Part shown: piece by piece, positions 40,095 to 48,973 of the stretch
How the letters are laid out: every line of letters begins with the position of its first letter
How positions within the stretch are numbered: position 1 is the first letter of the stretch
From: Parahaliea aestuarii
Lineage (GTDB): Bacteria; Pseudomonadota; Gammaproteobacteria; Pseudomonadales; Halieaceae
Direction of reading: 5' to 3'
Length of the DNA: 64,000 bases
Assembly: GCF_008064635.1 (NCBI RefSeq)
Contig: NZ_VRYZ01000001.1
Span: 372,001 to 436,000, forward strand
Program-made: the position numbers and the translations under genes
Notes under the pieces: generated by a model
Told to the model about the DNA's origin: nothing
Databases searched by the model: none
Seen by the model: the letters and a program-made list of their open reading frames with translations, nothing else

Positions 40095-41351
40095 ATGCAA
40101 CGCAAACAAGCTGTTTTACAGGGCCTGCTGCTTGCCGGCCTGCTACTGCCGGCGCTGGCCCATGCCGGGTGGACGCGCTCCTGGGTGATTGAGTGGAACG
40201 AGCCCGCCATGTACTACGGCGCCGACAGCGGCGTGATTGACCCGGGCAGCGACTGCCCCGCCGGTACCAACCCGGAAATCGACTGGGTCGAGGTACTGGT
40301 GAGGGCCGGCTACAGCCGGGCGGAGGCCGAGTGGCTGCGCGACCCCGCCAATCCCACCCGCAGCCCCCGCAACGGCCAGAACCAGATGGCCTTTCGCGGC
40401 GAGGGTCGGGCCAACGTCTACACCCACCCGGAAACCTACCCCGATCCGGGGTTGACCGGTGTCAGCGGGGATATCGGCGAGGGCTTCGATCTCGACGGCG
40501 ATCCCGGCAACGGCTTTGTCAGCCCCGAGGGCGAGCGCGGTATCGACAACGCCTTCTATCGCACCCTCGGGTGCTGGAAGACCTACCGCGGCCCGCACCG
40601 TCTGTCCGGCGGAGCGCTCACCTTCAACGACGCCATGCGTAACGGCGGCTGGACCATGGTGATTGTCGCCAGCGGCGAGGGCGACGATGAGCGCAACGAC
40701 GACAATGTGCGTGTTGGTATCTATCTGAGCGAGGACAAGCTGGTCAAAGGCGGCAATGGTGAAATCGTGGCGGACTACACCTTCCGTATCCAGCCTCACC
40801 AGGTCTTCGAGGGGATTTTTGCAGCCCGCACGGAAGGCGGCGTCATTCACTCGACTGAGCCGTCGCCGCGGGTGGTATTGCGCGACCCCAGCTTTACCCG
40901 CGAACTGGAACTGCTGCAGGCGCGCCTGCGCCTGACCATGCAGGCGGACGGTTCCCTGCAGGGGCTGATTGGCGGCTACCGGCCATGGATGCCGGTCTAT
41001 CAAGGCTGGGTGGATGCCCGTGGGCCGGTGATCGAATCCCTCACCTGGGTGGAACTGCCCGGGGTTTACTACGCGCTGCAGCGAGGCGCCGACTACAGCC
41101 CGCCGGGCAGTGACGGCGAACGCACACACATTTCCTACGCCCTGCGGGTGGATGCCGTACCGGCCTTTGTGATGGAGCCCGACGCATCGCGCGAAGTGGC
41201 CCAGGTGCGTTCCTACCGTGATGTGGCTGAAGAGGACAACTACAAGGCCCCCTTTGCCGGCTATGTCGTCAACGGCATCGTGCCGGATCGCAGTGGGAAA
41301 TACTACGCGGGTCCGGATGCCGTCATCCTCCCGCCCCAGTCGGGAGAGTGA
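40095..41351 (+). CDS. Secreted protein of unknown function in the DUF1552/DUF1592 operon
   Basis: 418 aa. A clear signal peptide ends at about AHAG. The mature protein is rich in Trp, Tyr, Gly and acidic residues and contains a Ca2+-loop-like DLDGDPGNGF, but I recognise no family. It is spaced 13 bases after the DUF1552 gene and 55 before the esterase, so it belongs to the operon. It could be a further subunit of the periplasmic redox complex. Codon use looks like that of its neighbours. Confidence 0.8.
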   Translation: MQRKQAVLQGLLLAGLLLPALAHAGWTRSWVIEWNEPAMYYGADSGVIDPGSDCPAGTNPEIDWVEVLVRAGYSRAEAEWLRDPANPTRSPRNGQNQMAFRGEGRANVYTHPETYPDPGLTGVSGDIGEGFDLDGDPGNGFVSPEGERGIDNAFYRTLGCWKTYRGPHRLSGGALTFNDAMRNGGWTMVIVASGEGDDERNDDNVRVGIYLSEDKLVKGGNGEIVADYTFRIQPHQVFEGIFAARTEGGVIHSTEPSPRVVLRDPSFTRELELLQARLRLTMQADGSLQGLIGGYRPWMPVYQGWVDARGPVIESLTWVELPGVYYALQRGADYSPPGSDGERTHISYALRVDAVPAFVMEPDASREVAQVRSYRDVAEEDNYKAPFAGYVVNGIVPDRSGKYYAGPDAVILPPQSGE

Positions 41352-41406
41352 GACCTCTCGCACCATTCACAGCACCGGCAGGTGCCATGCCAAAACGAGG
41401 AAAACA

Positions 41407-43005
41407 ATGAAGGCAGCGAAACTGAAAACCATTCTCGGGTCACTGGGTGTCGTCCTGGCCCTGCATTCACAGTCCGGATGGACTGCACAGGGGCCGGTGG
41501 CGACCATCGGTGCCGGCAAGGTCGAGGGTGTCGAACAGGGCGGCGTGCTCGCCTTCAAAGGCATTCGCTACGGCGCCGATACCGCCACTACCCGCTTTGC
41601 CGCCCCGCGTAAACCGGCGGCTTGGGATGGCATTGCCCCGGCCCGTGAGTACGGCGCCTCCTGCCCGCAAACGCCCATCGGCAGCGGCGGCGGCCTGTTT
41701 GCCTCCTGGCGGCCCACCCCGGTGCCACCCTTCAGCGAAGACTGCCTGTTTCTCAATGTCTGGACGCCAGCCCTGGCCGATGGCGCCAAGCGCCCGGTAA
41801 TGGTCTGGTTCCACGGCGGTGGCTTTTCCCAGGGCGATGGTTCCTCCACCGCGTACGAAGGGACGCGTCTCGCCAGCCGCGGCGACGTGGTGGTGGTGAC
41901 GGTCAACCATCGCCTGAACGTGTTCGGCTACCTGGCCCTGAATGATTACGGCGACAGCTACCGGGATTCTTCCGTGGCCGGCATCCTCGACCTGATCCAG
42001 TCCCTTGAATGGGTGCGCGACAATATCGAGCAATTCGGGGGCGACCCCGACAACGTGATGATCTTCGGGGAATCCGGCGGCGGCGCCAAAGTGTCTACCC
42101 TGATGGCCAGCGAAGCGGCGAAGGGACTGTTCCATCGCGCCGTGGTGCAATCGGGGGCCATGCTGCGCTTTCCCGAGCAGGATGCCGCCCGCGCCGCGGC
42201 GGACCAGGTGGTCGCCAATCTCGGCCTGGATGAGGACAGCATCGACGATATCCGCTCGCTGCCGGCGGAAGCCATTGTCAGCGCCTACAAGGACACCGGC
42301 GCGGCCACGGCGCCCACCTTTGACGGGCGTATCCTGACCCGCCACCCCTTCGAGCCCGACGCGGCGCCGAGTGGGCGCGATGTGCCGATGATGCTCGGTA
42401 GCAATCGCACCGAGAGCTCGATCTTTCTCGGTGCGACCAACCCCGCCCTGTTCGACCTGAGCTGGGAGGGACTGGAAAAAGCGCTGACGGCCACCTATCC
42501 GGACAAGGATGCGGCCGCGATTATCGCCGGCTATCGCGAACTGGAACCGGAGGCGGAGCCCGCGGATATCTACTTCGAGGCCACCACCGACGCCCGCTGG
42601 CTCGCCGGCCATGTGCGCCAGGCGGAGCAGAAGGTGAAGCAGGGCGGCGCGCCGGTCTACCTCTACCTGTTCAACTGGGACACCCCGGTGGACGGCGGCA
42701 AGTGGCGTTCACCCCATGCGCTGGAGATCGGCTTTGTGTTCGATAACGTGGCCAACTCCGAAGCCATGTCCGGTGTCGGGGAGGAGCAGCAGGCGGTGGC
42801 CGACATAATGGCCGACACCTGGATTGCCTTCGCCCGCAGCGGCAATCCGAACAACCCGCACCTACCGCAGTGGCAGCCCTACAACCTGGAAGAGCGGCCG
42901 GTCATGGTCTTCGACACCGAACCCCAAGTGGTTAATGACGCGCGCCGCGCCCAGCGCGACTTGTTGAATGACGGTGAAGGCTACGGCAACCGCTATCAGC
43001 GCTAG
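41407..43005 (+). CDS. Exported type-B carboxylesterase
   Basis: 532-aa alpha/beta hydrolase with a signal peptide. It has the oxyanion-hole motif WFHGGGFSQGDGS, nucleophile Ser in FGESGGGAKVS, Glu in NRTESSIFLG and catalytic His in SPHALEIGFVFDN. The family signature EDCLFLNVW is present. It hydrolyses carboxylic esters. As the last gene of the TonB operon it implies that the imported molecule contains an ester. The start at ATG 41407 gives the signal peptide; the longer frame runs into the preceding gene. Confidence 0.93.
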   Translation: MKAAKLKTILGSLGVVLALHSQSGWTAQGPVATIGAGKVEGVEQGGVLAFKGIRYGADTATTRFAAPRKPAAWDGIAPAREYGASCPQTPIGSGGGLFASWRPTPVPPFSEDCLFLNVWTPALADGAKRPVMVWFHGGGFSQGDGSSTAYEGTRLASRGDVVVVTVNHRLNVFGYLALNDYGDSYRDSSVAGILDLIQSLEWVRDNIEQFGGDPDNVMIFGESGGGAKVSTLMASEAAKGLFHRAVVQSGAMLRFPEQDAARAAADQVVANLGLDEDSIDDIRSLPAEAIVSAYKDTGAATAPTFDGRILTRHPFEPDAAPSGRDVPMMLGSNRTESSIFLGATNPALFDLSWEGLEKALTATYPDKDAAAIIAGYRELEPEAEPADIYFEATTDARWLAGHVRQAEQKVKQGGAPVYLYLFNWDTPVDGGKWRSPHALEIGFVFDNVANSEAMSGVGEEQQAVADIMADTWIAFARSGNPNNPHLPQWQPYNLEERPVMVFDTEPQVVNDARRAQRDLLNDGEGYGNRYQR

Positions 43006-43060
43006 CACCTGCGGATAAGCTTCTATCACGGCAGGTGCATAGTGCCGTGGTTCTCGTCCT

Positions 43061-43083
43061 GGGGAGCTTTGCTCCCCTTTTTT
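43061..43083 (+). terminator. Strong intrinsic terminator of the TonB-esterase operon
   Basis: GGGGAGC-TTT-GCTCCCC followed by six T residues, 56 bases after the esterase stop. It sets the 3' boundary of the six-gene unit. The rest of 43006-43267 shows nothing else. Confidence 0.95.
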
Positions 43084-43267
43084 GTCGTGGCTGGCGGATC
43101 AGGTGGCGTGCTTCGTCACAAAGCGCTGGTCCAGATGCTCAGAGTTCATTCACAGGTTAGTGTGGAGGAATGGTCGAGGCCCGCCATGCCCCTGCGGGAA
43201 GTCGGCCAGAACGCCAAATCTGTTCTAGAATCTTTTGATCGGCCACTCCTGCACAATGGACACTTTC

Positions 43268-43909
43268 ATGAGCAAAAGTATCGCCTCAGTTTTCTTCGGT
43301 GTTTTCCTGGGTAGCTGTCTCTTCACGAGTATCGCAGCGTTCGCAGAGGACTTCGATGCAGAATACCAGGGTTTGATCGAGGATTTTCGCGGCTCTCTGA
43401 ATGATTCGACCGCTCTACAGCAGCAGGTCGATAAAGCCGACGCCCTGCACGATCGTATTCAGCAGTATCGTCGGGACAAGCGTTCTGAGCTACCGAAGGC
43501 GGACCTGGACCAGCTGCGTGACCTTGCCCGCGAAGTGCGTTACTTCAAGTCGGTGACCAAGGTCGTGGGACAGCTTCGCAACTCGGCCGATGTTGATATC
43601 GAAGCGTTTGACACGGTCAACGCCCAACTGCAACTACAGCCGGTCGTGCTTCAGCAATTTGACTCCGGTTTGGAGATCGTACGAATCGATGTGGATGGAT
43701 ACGGCAGTCTGCTCATACGCAATTCGACGCCAATAACCTTTACAGTCACCTATAGTGCGCAAGGTGCCGAGCAGTCGGGTGGTGTCGGCAGCGCCAACTG
43801 CGAGAGCTATTCGGTCATGTCCGGGCTCTACAACTCGCGCGATCGCGCGATCGATAATCTTGTGTTCACTGTTGACGCGCACAAGGTCGGGGTAAAGGCC
43901 TGTGATTGA
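43268..43909 (+). CDS. Small secreted protein of unknown function
   Basis: 213 aa with a signal peptide (cleavage after about AAFAE). A helical, charged region (about residues 30-110, coiled-coil-like) is followed by a beta-rich C-terminal part with two Cys. No family recognised. ATG 43268 is preferred because it starts the signal peptide; an ATG 12 bases upstream is possible. It lies after the operon terminator, so it probably has its own promoter. It is less GC-rich than its neighbours. Confidence 0.65.
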   Translation: MSKSIASVFFGVFLGSCLFTSIAAFAEDFDAEYQGLIEDFRGSLNDSTALQQQVDKADALHDRIQQYRRDKRSELPKADLDQLRDLAREVRYFKSVTKVVGQLRNSADVDIEAFDTVNAQLQLQPVVLQQFDSGLEIVRIDVDGYGSLLIRNSTPITFTVTYSAQGAEQSGGVGSANCESYSVMSGLYNSRDRAIDNLVFTVDAHKVGVKACD

Positions 43910-43982
43910 GTTGTAATCCCTCCAGAAAATAATCGAGGTTTTGAGTAGAGACTTGTGTTCTACCATTCATCGATCTTCTCCC

Positions 43983-45536
43983 TTAGCGGTCCCTGCTTGC
44001 CAGCGCCGCCTGCACTTCCTGTAGCCGTTCGCGGCTGACATCAATGCGGTTGGCCATCCACCAGGGCACCAGTAGCAGAAGGGTCATTACCGGTCCTACT
44101 GTAATGCCGATACCCAGCAGGGCGGCGTCGGAGGCCTCTCCCGGCGCCACCCCGGCATTCAGGCCGACGGCGTCCAGCAGGGGGCCGGCGACCATGTAGC
44201 CAAAGCCCATGACGAATTTCAGCGCAAAGGTAGTGGCGGCGAAGAACACGCCCTCCTGGCGGCGGCCGGTGGCCAGCTCGTGCTCGTCGGCGATGTCGGC
44301 CATGATCGAGTGCAGGGTGACGGTGCGCATGATGGTGAAGACGGTGGTGATCAGCGCGTTGAGGAACACCAGCGCAAACAGGGCAGTCGTGCCGTTTTCG
44401 GGTAGCAGGCCGAACAGCCGGCCGGGAATGAGCCACAGGGTATTCAGGGCCAGCCCGGCCACTGCCAGGCGCAGCAGGGATTGTTTCTGCCAGCGCTGCG
44501 ACAGCAGGGCCATGCCGGGAAAGGCCACCGCCACCGCCAGCAGGGAGGACAGGGCCAGCAGGGATATCTGCGCGATGCTCAGTTCCCAGAAATAGGTGAA
44601 GGTGATCATCTGCAGGGCGCCGAGGATGCCGAGGGTGCCGCCCACTGCGATTTCGAAAATGAAAATGCGGCGGAAATTGGCGTTCTTCAGTGTCGCCAGG
44701 GTGTCGGCCAGCATGCCCCGCAGCCCCGGGCTCTCCGTGCTGCGGGCCGCCACTGCCTGCAGTCGCGGGATGAACTTCCAGGTGCCGGCGATGCACAGCA
44801 GGCAGGCCGTCAGGGACAACGCCAGACAGGCCCACCCGAAGGCGCGGTAGTTGGCCGCCACAAAGCGGCCGTCTGTATCGCCTTCCGGGACGAACAGTAG
44901 CGTCAGCCACACGGCGGGTACCGCTACGCCGGCGATCCAGCTCAGGTTGGTGCGGTAGTTGACGATGCTGGAGCGTTCTTCGTAGTTGGCGGAGATCTCG
45001 GCGCCCATGGCGTTCTGGGGGATGTAGAACACGGTGAGGGAGGTCCGCAGCAGAAGCACGGAAGCCAGTAGCCAGGCGAACAGCAGGCCCTGGTCGCCAG
45101 CGATGGCGGCGGGCGGGCTGAACAGCATGAGGAAGGACAGGGCCAGGGGCGCCGTGCCCAGCAGCATGACCGGGTGGCGCCGCCCCCAGCGGGTGCGCAG
45201 GCGGTCGGACCAAGCGCCCACCAGCGGGTCGGAAACGGCGTCCCAGATCACCGACAGGAAGATGGCCAGCCCGGTGAGCGAGCCGGAGAGGCCCAGTACC
45301 TGGGTGTAGAACAGCAGCACGAAGGTGCCGAAGGCGGCTTCCTTGGCGGCGTAGGGCACGCTGCCAATGCCATAGGCCAGTTTGTCGCCGAGCGAAATTG
45401 GCGCGGTTGCGGAACCCGCTTGCGCCGCCTCTTCGGCGGCGCTGGAAGTAGCCGGTGCTGCCCGTGCAAATCCGGAAGTTACAGACTGTCCTGCGGTAAA
45501 GCCTTCGGCGCTGTTCTGCATGCGAAACCTCAACAC
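43983..45536 (-). CDS. MFS transporter, GPH (MelB-like) family
   Basis: 517 aa with 12 membrane helices after an unusual 45-residue Ala/Ser-rich cytosolic N-terminus. GPH hallmarks are present: KLAYGIGSVPYAAKEAAFGTFVLLFYTQVLGLSG, WDAVSDPLVGAWSDR and RTRWGRRHPVMLLG. GPH transporters move glycosides and related compounds with a cation. It is divergent from the TetR gene across a region with two copies of the shared operator, so it is probably induced together with the TonB operon and brings the processed substrate through the inner membrane. Confidence 0.9.
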   Translation of the reverse strand: MLRFRMQNSAEGFTAGQSVTSGFARAAPATSSAAEEAAQAGSATAPISLGDKLAYGIGSVPYAAKEAAFGTFVLLFYTQVLGLSGSLTGLAIFLSVIWDAVSDPLVGAWSDRLRTRWGRRHPVMLLGTAPLALSFLMLFSPPAAIAGDQGLLFAWLLASVLLLRTSLTVFYIPQNAMGAEISANYEERSSIVNYRTNLSWIAGVAVPAVWLTLLFVPEGDTDGRFVAANYRAFGWACLALSLTACLLCIAGTWKFIPRLQAVAARSTESPGLRGMLADTLATLKNANFRRIFIFEIAVGGTLGILGALQMITFTYFWELSIAQISLLALSSLLAVAVAFPGMALLSQRWQKQSLLRLAVAGLALNTLWLIPGRLFGLLPENGTTALFALVFLNALITTVFTIMRTVTLHSIMADIADEHELATGRRQEGVFFAATTFALKFVMGFGYMVAGPLLDAVGLNAGVAPGEASDAALLGIGITVGPVMTLLLLVPWWMANRIDVSRERLQEVQAALASRDR

Positions 45537-45597
45537 TTTGTTTTATACGGATAATTGAGTGGCGTCTGCTATTGTCTGCGGCAGTGCAACATTTATG

Positions 45598-45655
45598 GTT
45601 GCAAAGCGTAACTAGCGGGCTTAGAGTGTGCAAGCATTAGGTTACAAGATGTAAC
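45598..45655. promoter_or_regulatory. Operator pair between divergent MFS and TetR genes
   Basis: GTTGCA-AAG-CGTAAC at 45598-45612 and the near-perfect palindrome GTTACA-AGA-TGTAAC at 45641-45655, 43 bases apart. A degenerate half-match near 45620 sits between them. The second site is 37 bases before the tetR ATG. They match the three sites at 33244-33304, which points to the adjacent TetR protein as the binder. Confidence 0.8.
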
Positions 45656-45692
45656 CATATGCCTGCCCCAGCACAGGCAATGGAGTCATGGC

Positions 45693-46403
45693 ATGGTGGA
45701 ACAGACGAAATCTGCAGCGGTGAATACATCCGACCGGATGTCCGCCGAGGAGCGGCGCGACGACCTGATCAATATCGCGCTCGACCTGCTGCGGGAGTCG
45801 GGGATGGAGGCGATCACCATCGGCGCTGTGGCCGAGCTGGCCGGGGTGACCCGCACGCTGGTCTACAAGCACTTCGCCAACCGTCAGGACGTGATCAACG
45901 CTGTCTACCAGCGGGAAGCGGCCAAGCTCCATGTCACCATCCGCGACCGGGTGGTGGAGGCGACCGGTTTCGAGGGGCGGCTGCGTGCCTTCGTCGACGC
46001 CATTATCGGGGCAGTGGATACCCACGGCTGGCTGTTCAGTCCGGCGGAGTCCCAGACCCACGAGGCCGGCTTTCGCACCGAGCAGGCCGGCCGCGACCGC
46101 CGCACGGTCAGGGAGTTCGCCAAACTGGCTGGCGCCGAATTCGGGCTGTCCCTGCGCGAGGCAACGTCCGCCATGGGCATCCTGTTGAGTGGGCTGACTT
46201 CGCTGCGCCTGCAGGCCCATGTGCTGACCTCAGAGGCGGATCGCGCCGCCCTGGCCGCCCTTTACGTCGATCTGGTGATGGCGGCGCTGAAGGGCCTGGC
46301 CAGCGGCGAGGGCCACTACAAAGGCGATACCGAGACTTCCCCCGGGGGTGCATCCGGCGATGCTGCTCCCGACCAACCCTCGCCCCCACCCGGCGCCCGC
46401 TAG
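45693..46403 (+). CDS. TetR/AcrR family transcriptional regulator
   Basis: 236 aa. The N-terminal helix-turn-helix (ITIGAVAELAGVTRTLVYKHFANRQDVINAVY, about residues 35-66) is typical of TetR. The C-terminal helical domain would bind an effector, probably the compound handled by the neighbouring genes. It is transcribed divergently from the MFS gene and 34 bases upstream of an amidohydrolase. The start at ATG 45693 is 37 bases after the nearest operator. Confidence 0.92.
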   Translation: MVEQTKSAAVNTSDRMSAEERRDDLINIALDLLRESGMEAITIGAVAELAGVTRTLVYKHFANRQDVINAVYQREAAKLHVTIRDRVVEATGFEGRLRAFVDAIIGAVDTHGWLFSPAESQTHEAGFRTEQAGRDRRTVREFAKLAGAEFGLSLREATSAMGILLSGLTSLRLQAHVLTSEADRAALAALYVDLVMAALKGLASGEGHYKGDTETSPGGASGDAAPDQPSPPPGAR

Positions 46404-46437
46404 GCGCTGCGCGGGCGATCTGTTTGAGGAGAGTTCA

Positions 46438-47601
46438 ATGAGCTACGCACAGGGCCGACTGATTCACGACGCCGATTCCCATGTCATGGAAACCCACGAC
46501 TGGCTGGACCCCTTTCTCGAAGGCGGCGGCACCGATGGCCTGAAAAATATCTACGACAAAGCGCCCGCCTTCATTCGCGACCAGATTGCCGAGGCGAGAT
46601 CCCGCAAGGGTGATACAGCGGCGGCTGCCGCCGCCGCAGAGAAGTTGATTGACGGACCCAAGGGCTGGATTGCCTACGGCGCCTTCGACCCGGACGAGCG
46701 GGCGCAGGCCCTCGATCGTATCGGTTTCCAGAGCCAGTTGGTGTTTGGCACCTTCGCCCTGGGTATTTTCAGCCAGGTGAAGGATGAAGACCTGCTATAC
46801 CAGGGCGCGCGCGCCCAGAACGACGCCATGGAGGCCTTCTGCAAGGCCGATGAGCGCCTGATCTACGTCGCCTATGTACCGCTCAACGATACCGACAAGG
46901 CGCTGGCAGAACTGGAGCGGGTACTGGCGCGCGGGGCGGGAGCCATCCAGGTGTCCTCCGGTCCCGCGGGTGAGCGCTCGCCCGGGCATGTCGAACTGGA
47001 CCCGTTCTGGCGGCGCCTGGAGGAGGCCGGCGTGCCCTTTGTCCTGCACATTGGCCCCGGCACCATGACCCAGCCCAAGGCCCTTCAGAACAACGGCCGC
47101 GAACGCGCCCCCGACCTGCACGGTGGCGGCGAGAACCTGCGTTTCCCCGATTACGTCATGCTGTCCTACGGGCCGCAGATTTTCCTCACCGCAATGGTCT
47201 ACGACGGCGTCTTCGAGCGCTTCCCCAACCTGCGTGGCGGGGTGATCGAATGCGGCGCAGGCTGGGTGCCGGAATTCCTGCGGGAGCTGGATATCGCCCA
47301 CCGCAGCTTTGGTAAAACCGATCCCTACCTGCAGGCCATGCAGCTGTTGCCCTCGGAGCAGATTCGCCGGGCGGTCAAGTTCACGCCCTTCCCCAAGGAA
47401 GACCTGCGTCGCATGATCGAGGATGCCGGTCCCGAGCTCTTCGTGTTCTCCAGCGACTATCCCCACCCCGAGGGCACCTCGGACCCGATGGGTTATTTCG
47501 AGGAGACCATTGCCGACCTGGACGAGGACATCAAGGATCGCTTCTACCGGCGCAATTTCGAGGAGATGCTGCCCTGGCGCTTCGCCAGCAGCGCTGCGTA
47601 G
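46438..47601 (+). CDS. Amidohydrolase family 2 protein
   Basis: 387 aa metal-dependent hydrolase or decarboxylase of the ACMSD-like amidohydrolase_2 family. It begins with the variant metal site IHDADSHVMETHDW and has VLHIGPG and a C-terminal FSSDYPHPEGTSDP that supplies a metal/catalytic Asp. Members decarboxylate or hydrolyse aromatic acids and lactones, often in aromatic or steroid catabolism. ATG 46438 with GAGGAGAG upstream. It is in the tetR transcript and thus probably acts on the same substrate. Its last 58 bases overlap the convergent SGNH hydrolase gene. Confidence 0.87.
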   Translation: MSYAQGRLIHDADSHVMETHDWLDPFLEGGGTDGLKNIYDKAPAFIRDQIAEARSRKGDTAAAAAAAEKLIDGPKGWIAYGAFDPDERAQALDRIGFQSQLVFGTFALGIFSQVKDEDLLYQGARAQNDAMEAFCKADERLIYVAYVPLNDTDKALAELERVLARGAGAIQVSSGPAGERSPGHVELDPFWRRLEEAGVPFVLHIGPGTMTQPKALQNNGRERAPDLHGGGENLRFPDYVMLSYGPQIFLTAMVYDGVFERFPNLRGGVIECGAGWVPEFLRELDIAHRSFGKTDPYLQAMQLLPSEQIRRAVKFTPFPKEDLRRMIEDAGPELFVFSSDYPHPEGTSDPMGYFEETIADLDEDIKDRFYRRNFEEMLPWRFASSAA

Positions 47602-48212
47602 AGTTGCTCCGCCAGTTGCCGGTAGCCGGCCGCGTTGGGGTGAATCGGATCGGCCCGCAGCGATTCGTTGGAGAGAATGCGCGCCAGCACATCCTCAACC
47701 AGGTATACCCGCTCTTCTTCTGCCAGTTCCCGGTAGATAGCGGCGTCGTCGAGCGCGCCGACACTGGCGCGTAGAACCGAGAAGCGCGGTACGGCCACCA
47801 GAACCAGTGGAATCGACCGGGTCTGCACCTGCCGGATCAGGGTGCGCAAATCCTCCTTCACCGCCGCTTCCGGTTGCCGGCGCAAAAAGTCATTGCCACC
47901 CAGTTCCAGAATCACCAGCGCCGGCTGATGCTGTTCCAGCGCCCCCGGCAGGCGTTTGCCTGCCGCCTGGGCGGTATCCCCCGGGATGCCGGCGTTGACC
48001 ACCTTCCAGCCGCTAAGGCCGGCCAATTGCTCCGGGTATGACTCGCCTGGGGCGGCGCCGGTGCCGAAGGTGATGCTGTCACCGAAAGCCAGCACCGTGG
48101 CGCCAGGCGGAACGGGGTCGACGTCTGGTTCCGCACTGCAGGCGGCCAGCAGTACGCATAGCGCTGCGCCGACCGTCTGGAGTGCGGTAATGACAGGGCG
48201 GAAGTTTTGCAT
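47544..48212 (-). CDS. SGNH/GDSL hydrolase lipoprotein (TesA-like)
   Basis: 222 aa. The signal peptide ends in lipobox LAAC. Block I is FGDSITFGTG (nucleophile Ser), block III GGNDFLRR, and block V DPIHPNAAGY supplies the Asp/His. It is an esterase or arylesterase/lysophospholipase of the TesA/Tap class, here anchored to a membrane. The start at 48212 gives the lipoprotein signal. Its 3' end overlaps the amidohydrolase coding sequence on the other strand by 58 bases. Confidence 0.88.
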   Translation of the reverse strand: MQNFRPVITALQTVGAALCVLLAACSAEPDVDPVPPGATVLAFGDSITFGTGAAPGESYPEQLAGLSGWKVVNAGIPGDTAQAAGKRLPGALEQHQPALVILELGGNDFLRRQPEAAVKEDLRTLIRQVQTRSIPLVLVAVPRFSVLRASVGALDDAAIYRELAEEERVYLVEDVLARILSNESLRADPIHPNAAGYRQLAEQLYAALLAKRQGSISSKLRR

Positions 48213-48294
48213 TGCGGATTCACCGGGGCTGTGAGTATCACGATGCTGGGCTAAGCTGCGGTGTAGATCAAGGGAGCCGTGGGTTGCTGAACCG

Positions 48295-48972
48295 ATGAAA
48301 GTCATCCTGCCGTTATTGCTGCTTGCGCTGTTGCTCGCCGTGCTGGTGTGGACGCGCACGGCGAGTGAGTCGGAGTCGCAGGCTGCCGCGGCGGCGGCTG
48401 TGCCGTCGTCTGTGCAGCAGCACGGCACCGGCGGGCATGGGGCCGCAACGGCTGTGAGTGAGCAATCCACTGATGTCAGCACTGGCGGCGCTGGAGATAT
48501 GCCCTCACCGCTCGATCTGGCCGATCCCCGTATCGCCAGCTATCTGTCGCGGGAGCAGGACAAGTCGGCACTGCAGGCCTATTTTGCCAACCCGGATGCC
48601 AGCGAGCTGTCCGCCGCGGCGGCCTGGCGGTTGATTGAGCAGGTGGAGGCCGACGGGCGGGTCATGGGCTTTGAGGCCCTGTATCTCAAGCTGGCCTGGC
48701 TGGAGCGCAACAGCGGCAGCGAAGCGGAATTCCAGCGGCGTTCGGCGGAATTGCTGGCGCAGTACCGCCAGCGTGCCGAGCAGGCGGCGCGCGACGACTC
48801 GCCCGAGCGGGACCCTGCCTTCGCAGATTACAAGCAGCGCGAGCGGCAGATCATGGATGAAGTGGCGGCCATGGATGACATTCCCAACGGCCTGACTCGC
48901 CAGGCCTACCTGCGCCAGCGCCTGCTGGAGGCGCGCATGGCGGCCTATGGCGAGTCAGCGTCTGACAACTGA
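48295..48972 (+). CDS. Membrane-anchored protein of unknown function
   Basis: 225 aa. An N-terminal membrane helix (about residues 3-20) is followed by an Ala/Ser/Gly-rich linker and a charged helical C-terminal domain (about 85-220). The topology (anchor, linker, extended helices) recalls lipase-specific foldases, but I do not see their motif, so this is only a suggestion. It is divergent from the SGNH lipoprotein gene with 82 bases between, and ends one base before the end of the convergent esterase-like gene. Confidence 0.6.
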   Translation: MKVILPLLLLALLLAVLVWTRTASESESQAAAAAAVPSSVQQHGTGGHGAATAVSEQSTDVSTGGAGDMPSPLDLADPRIASYLSREQDKSALQAYFANPDASELSAAAAWRLIEQVEADGRVMGFEALYLKLAWLERNSGSEAEFQRRSAELLAQYRQRAEQAARDDSPERDPAFADYKQRERQIMDEVAAMDDIPNGLTRQAYLRQRLLEARMAAYGESASDN

Positions 48973-48973
48973 A

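Noticed and set aside
44041..45633. 530-codon frame overlapping the GPH transporter on the same strand
   Set aside because: Arg/His/Pro-rich frame-shifted shadow; the transporter frame has all family motifs.
45620..45634. Third operator between the two sites near tetR
   Set aside because: Four of twelve defined positions mismatch; only a weak half-site.
48295..48972. Lipase-specific foldase
   Set aside because: Only the anchor-linker-helix layout fits; the family motif is not seen and the neighbour is an SGNH, not a classical lipase.
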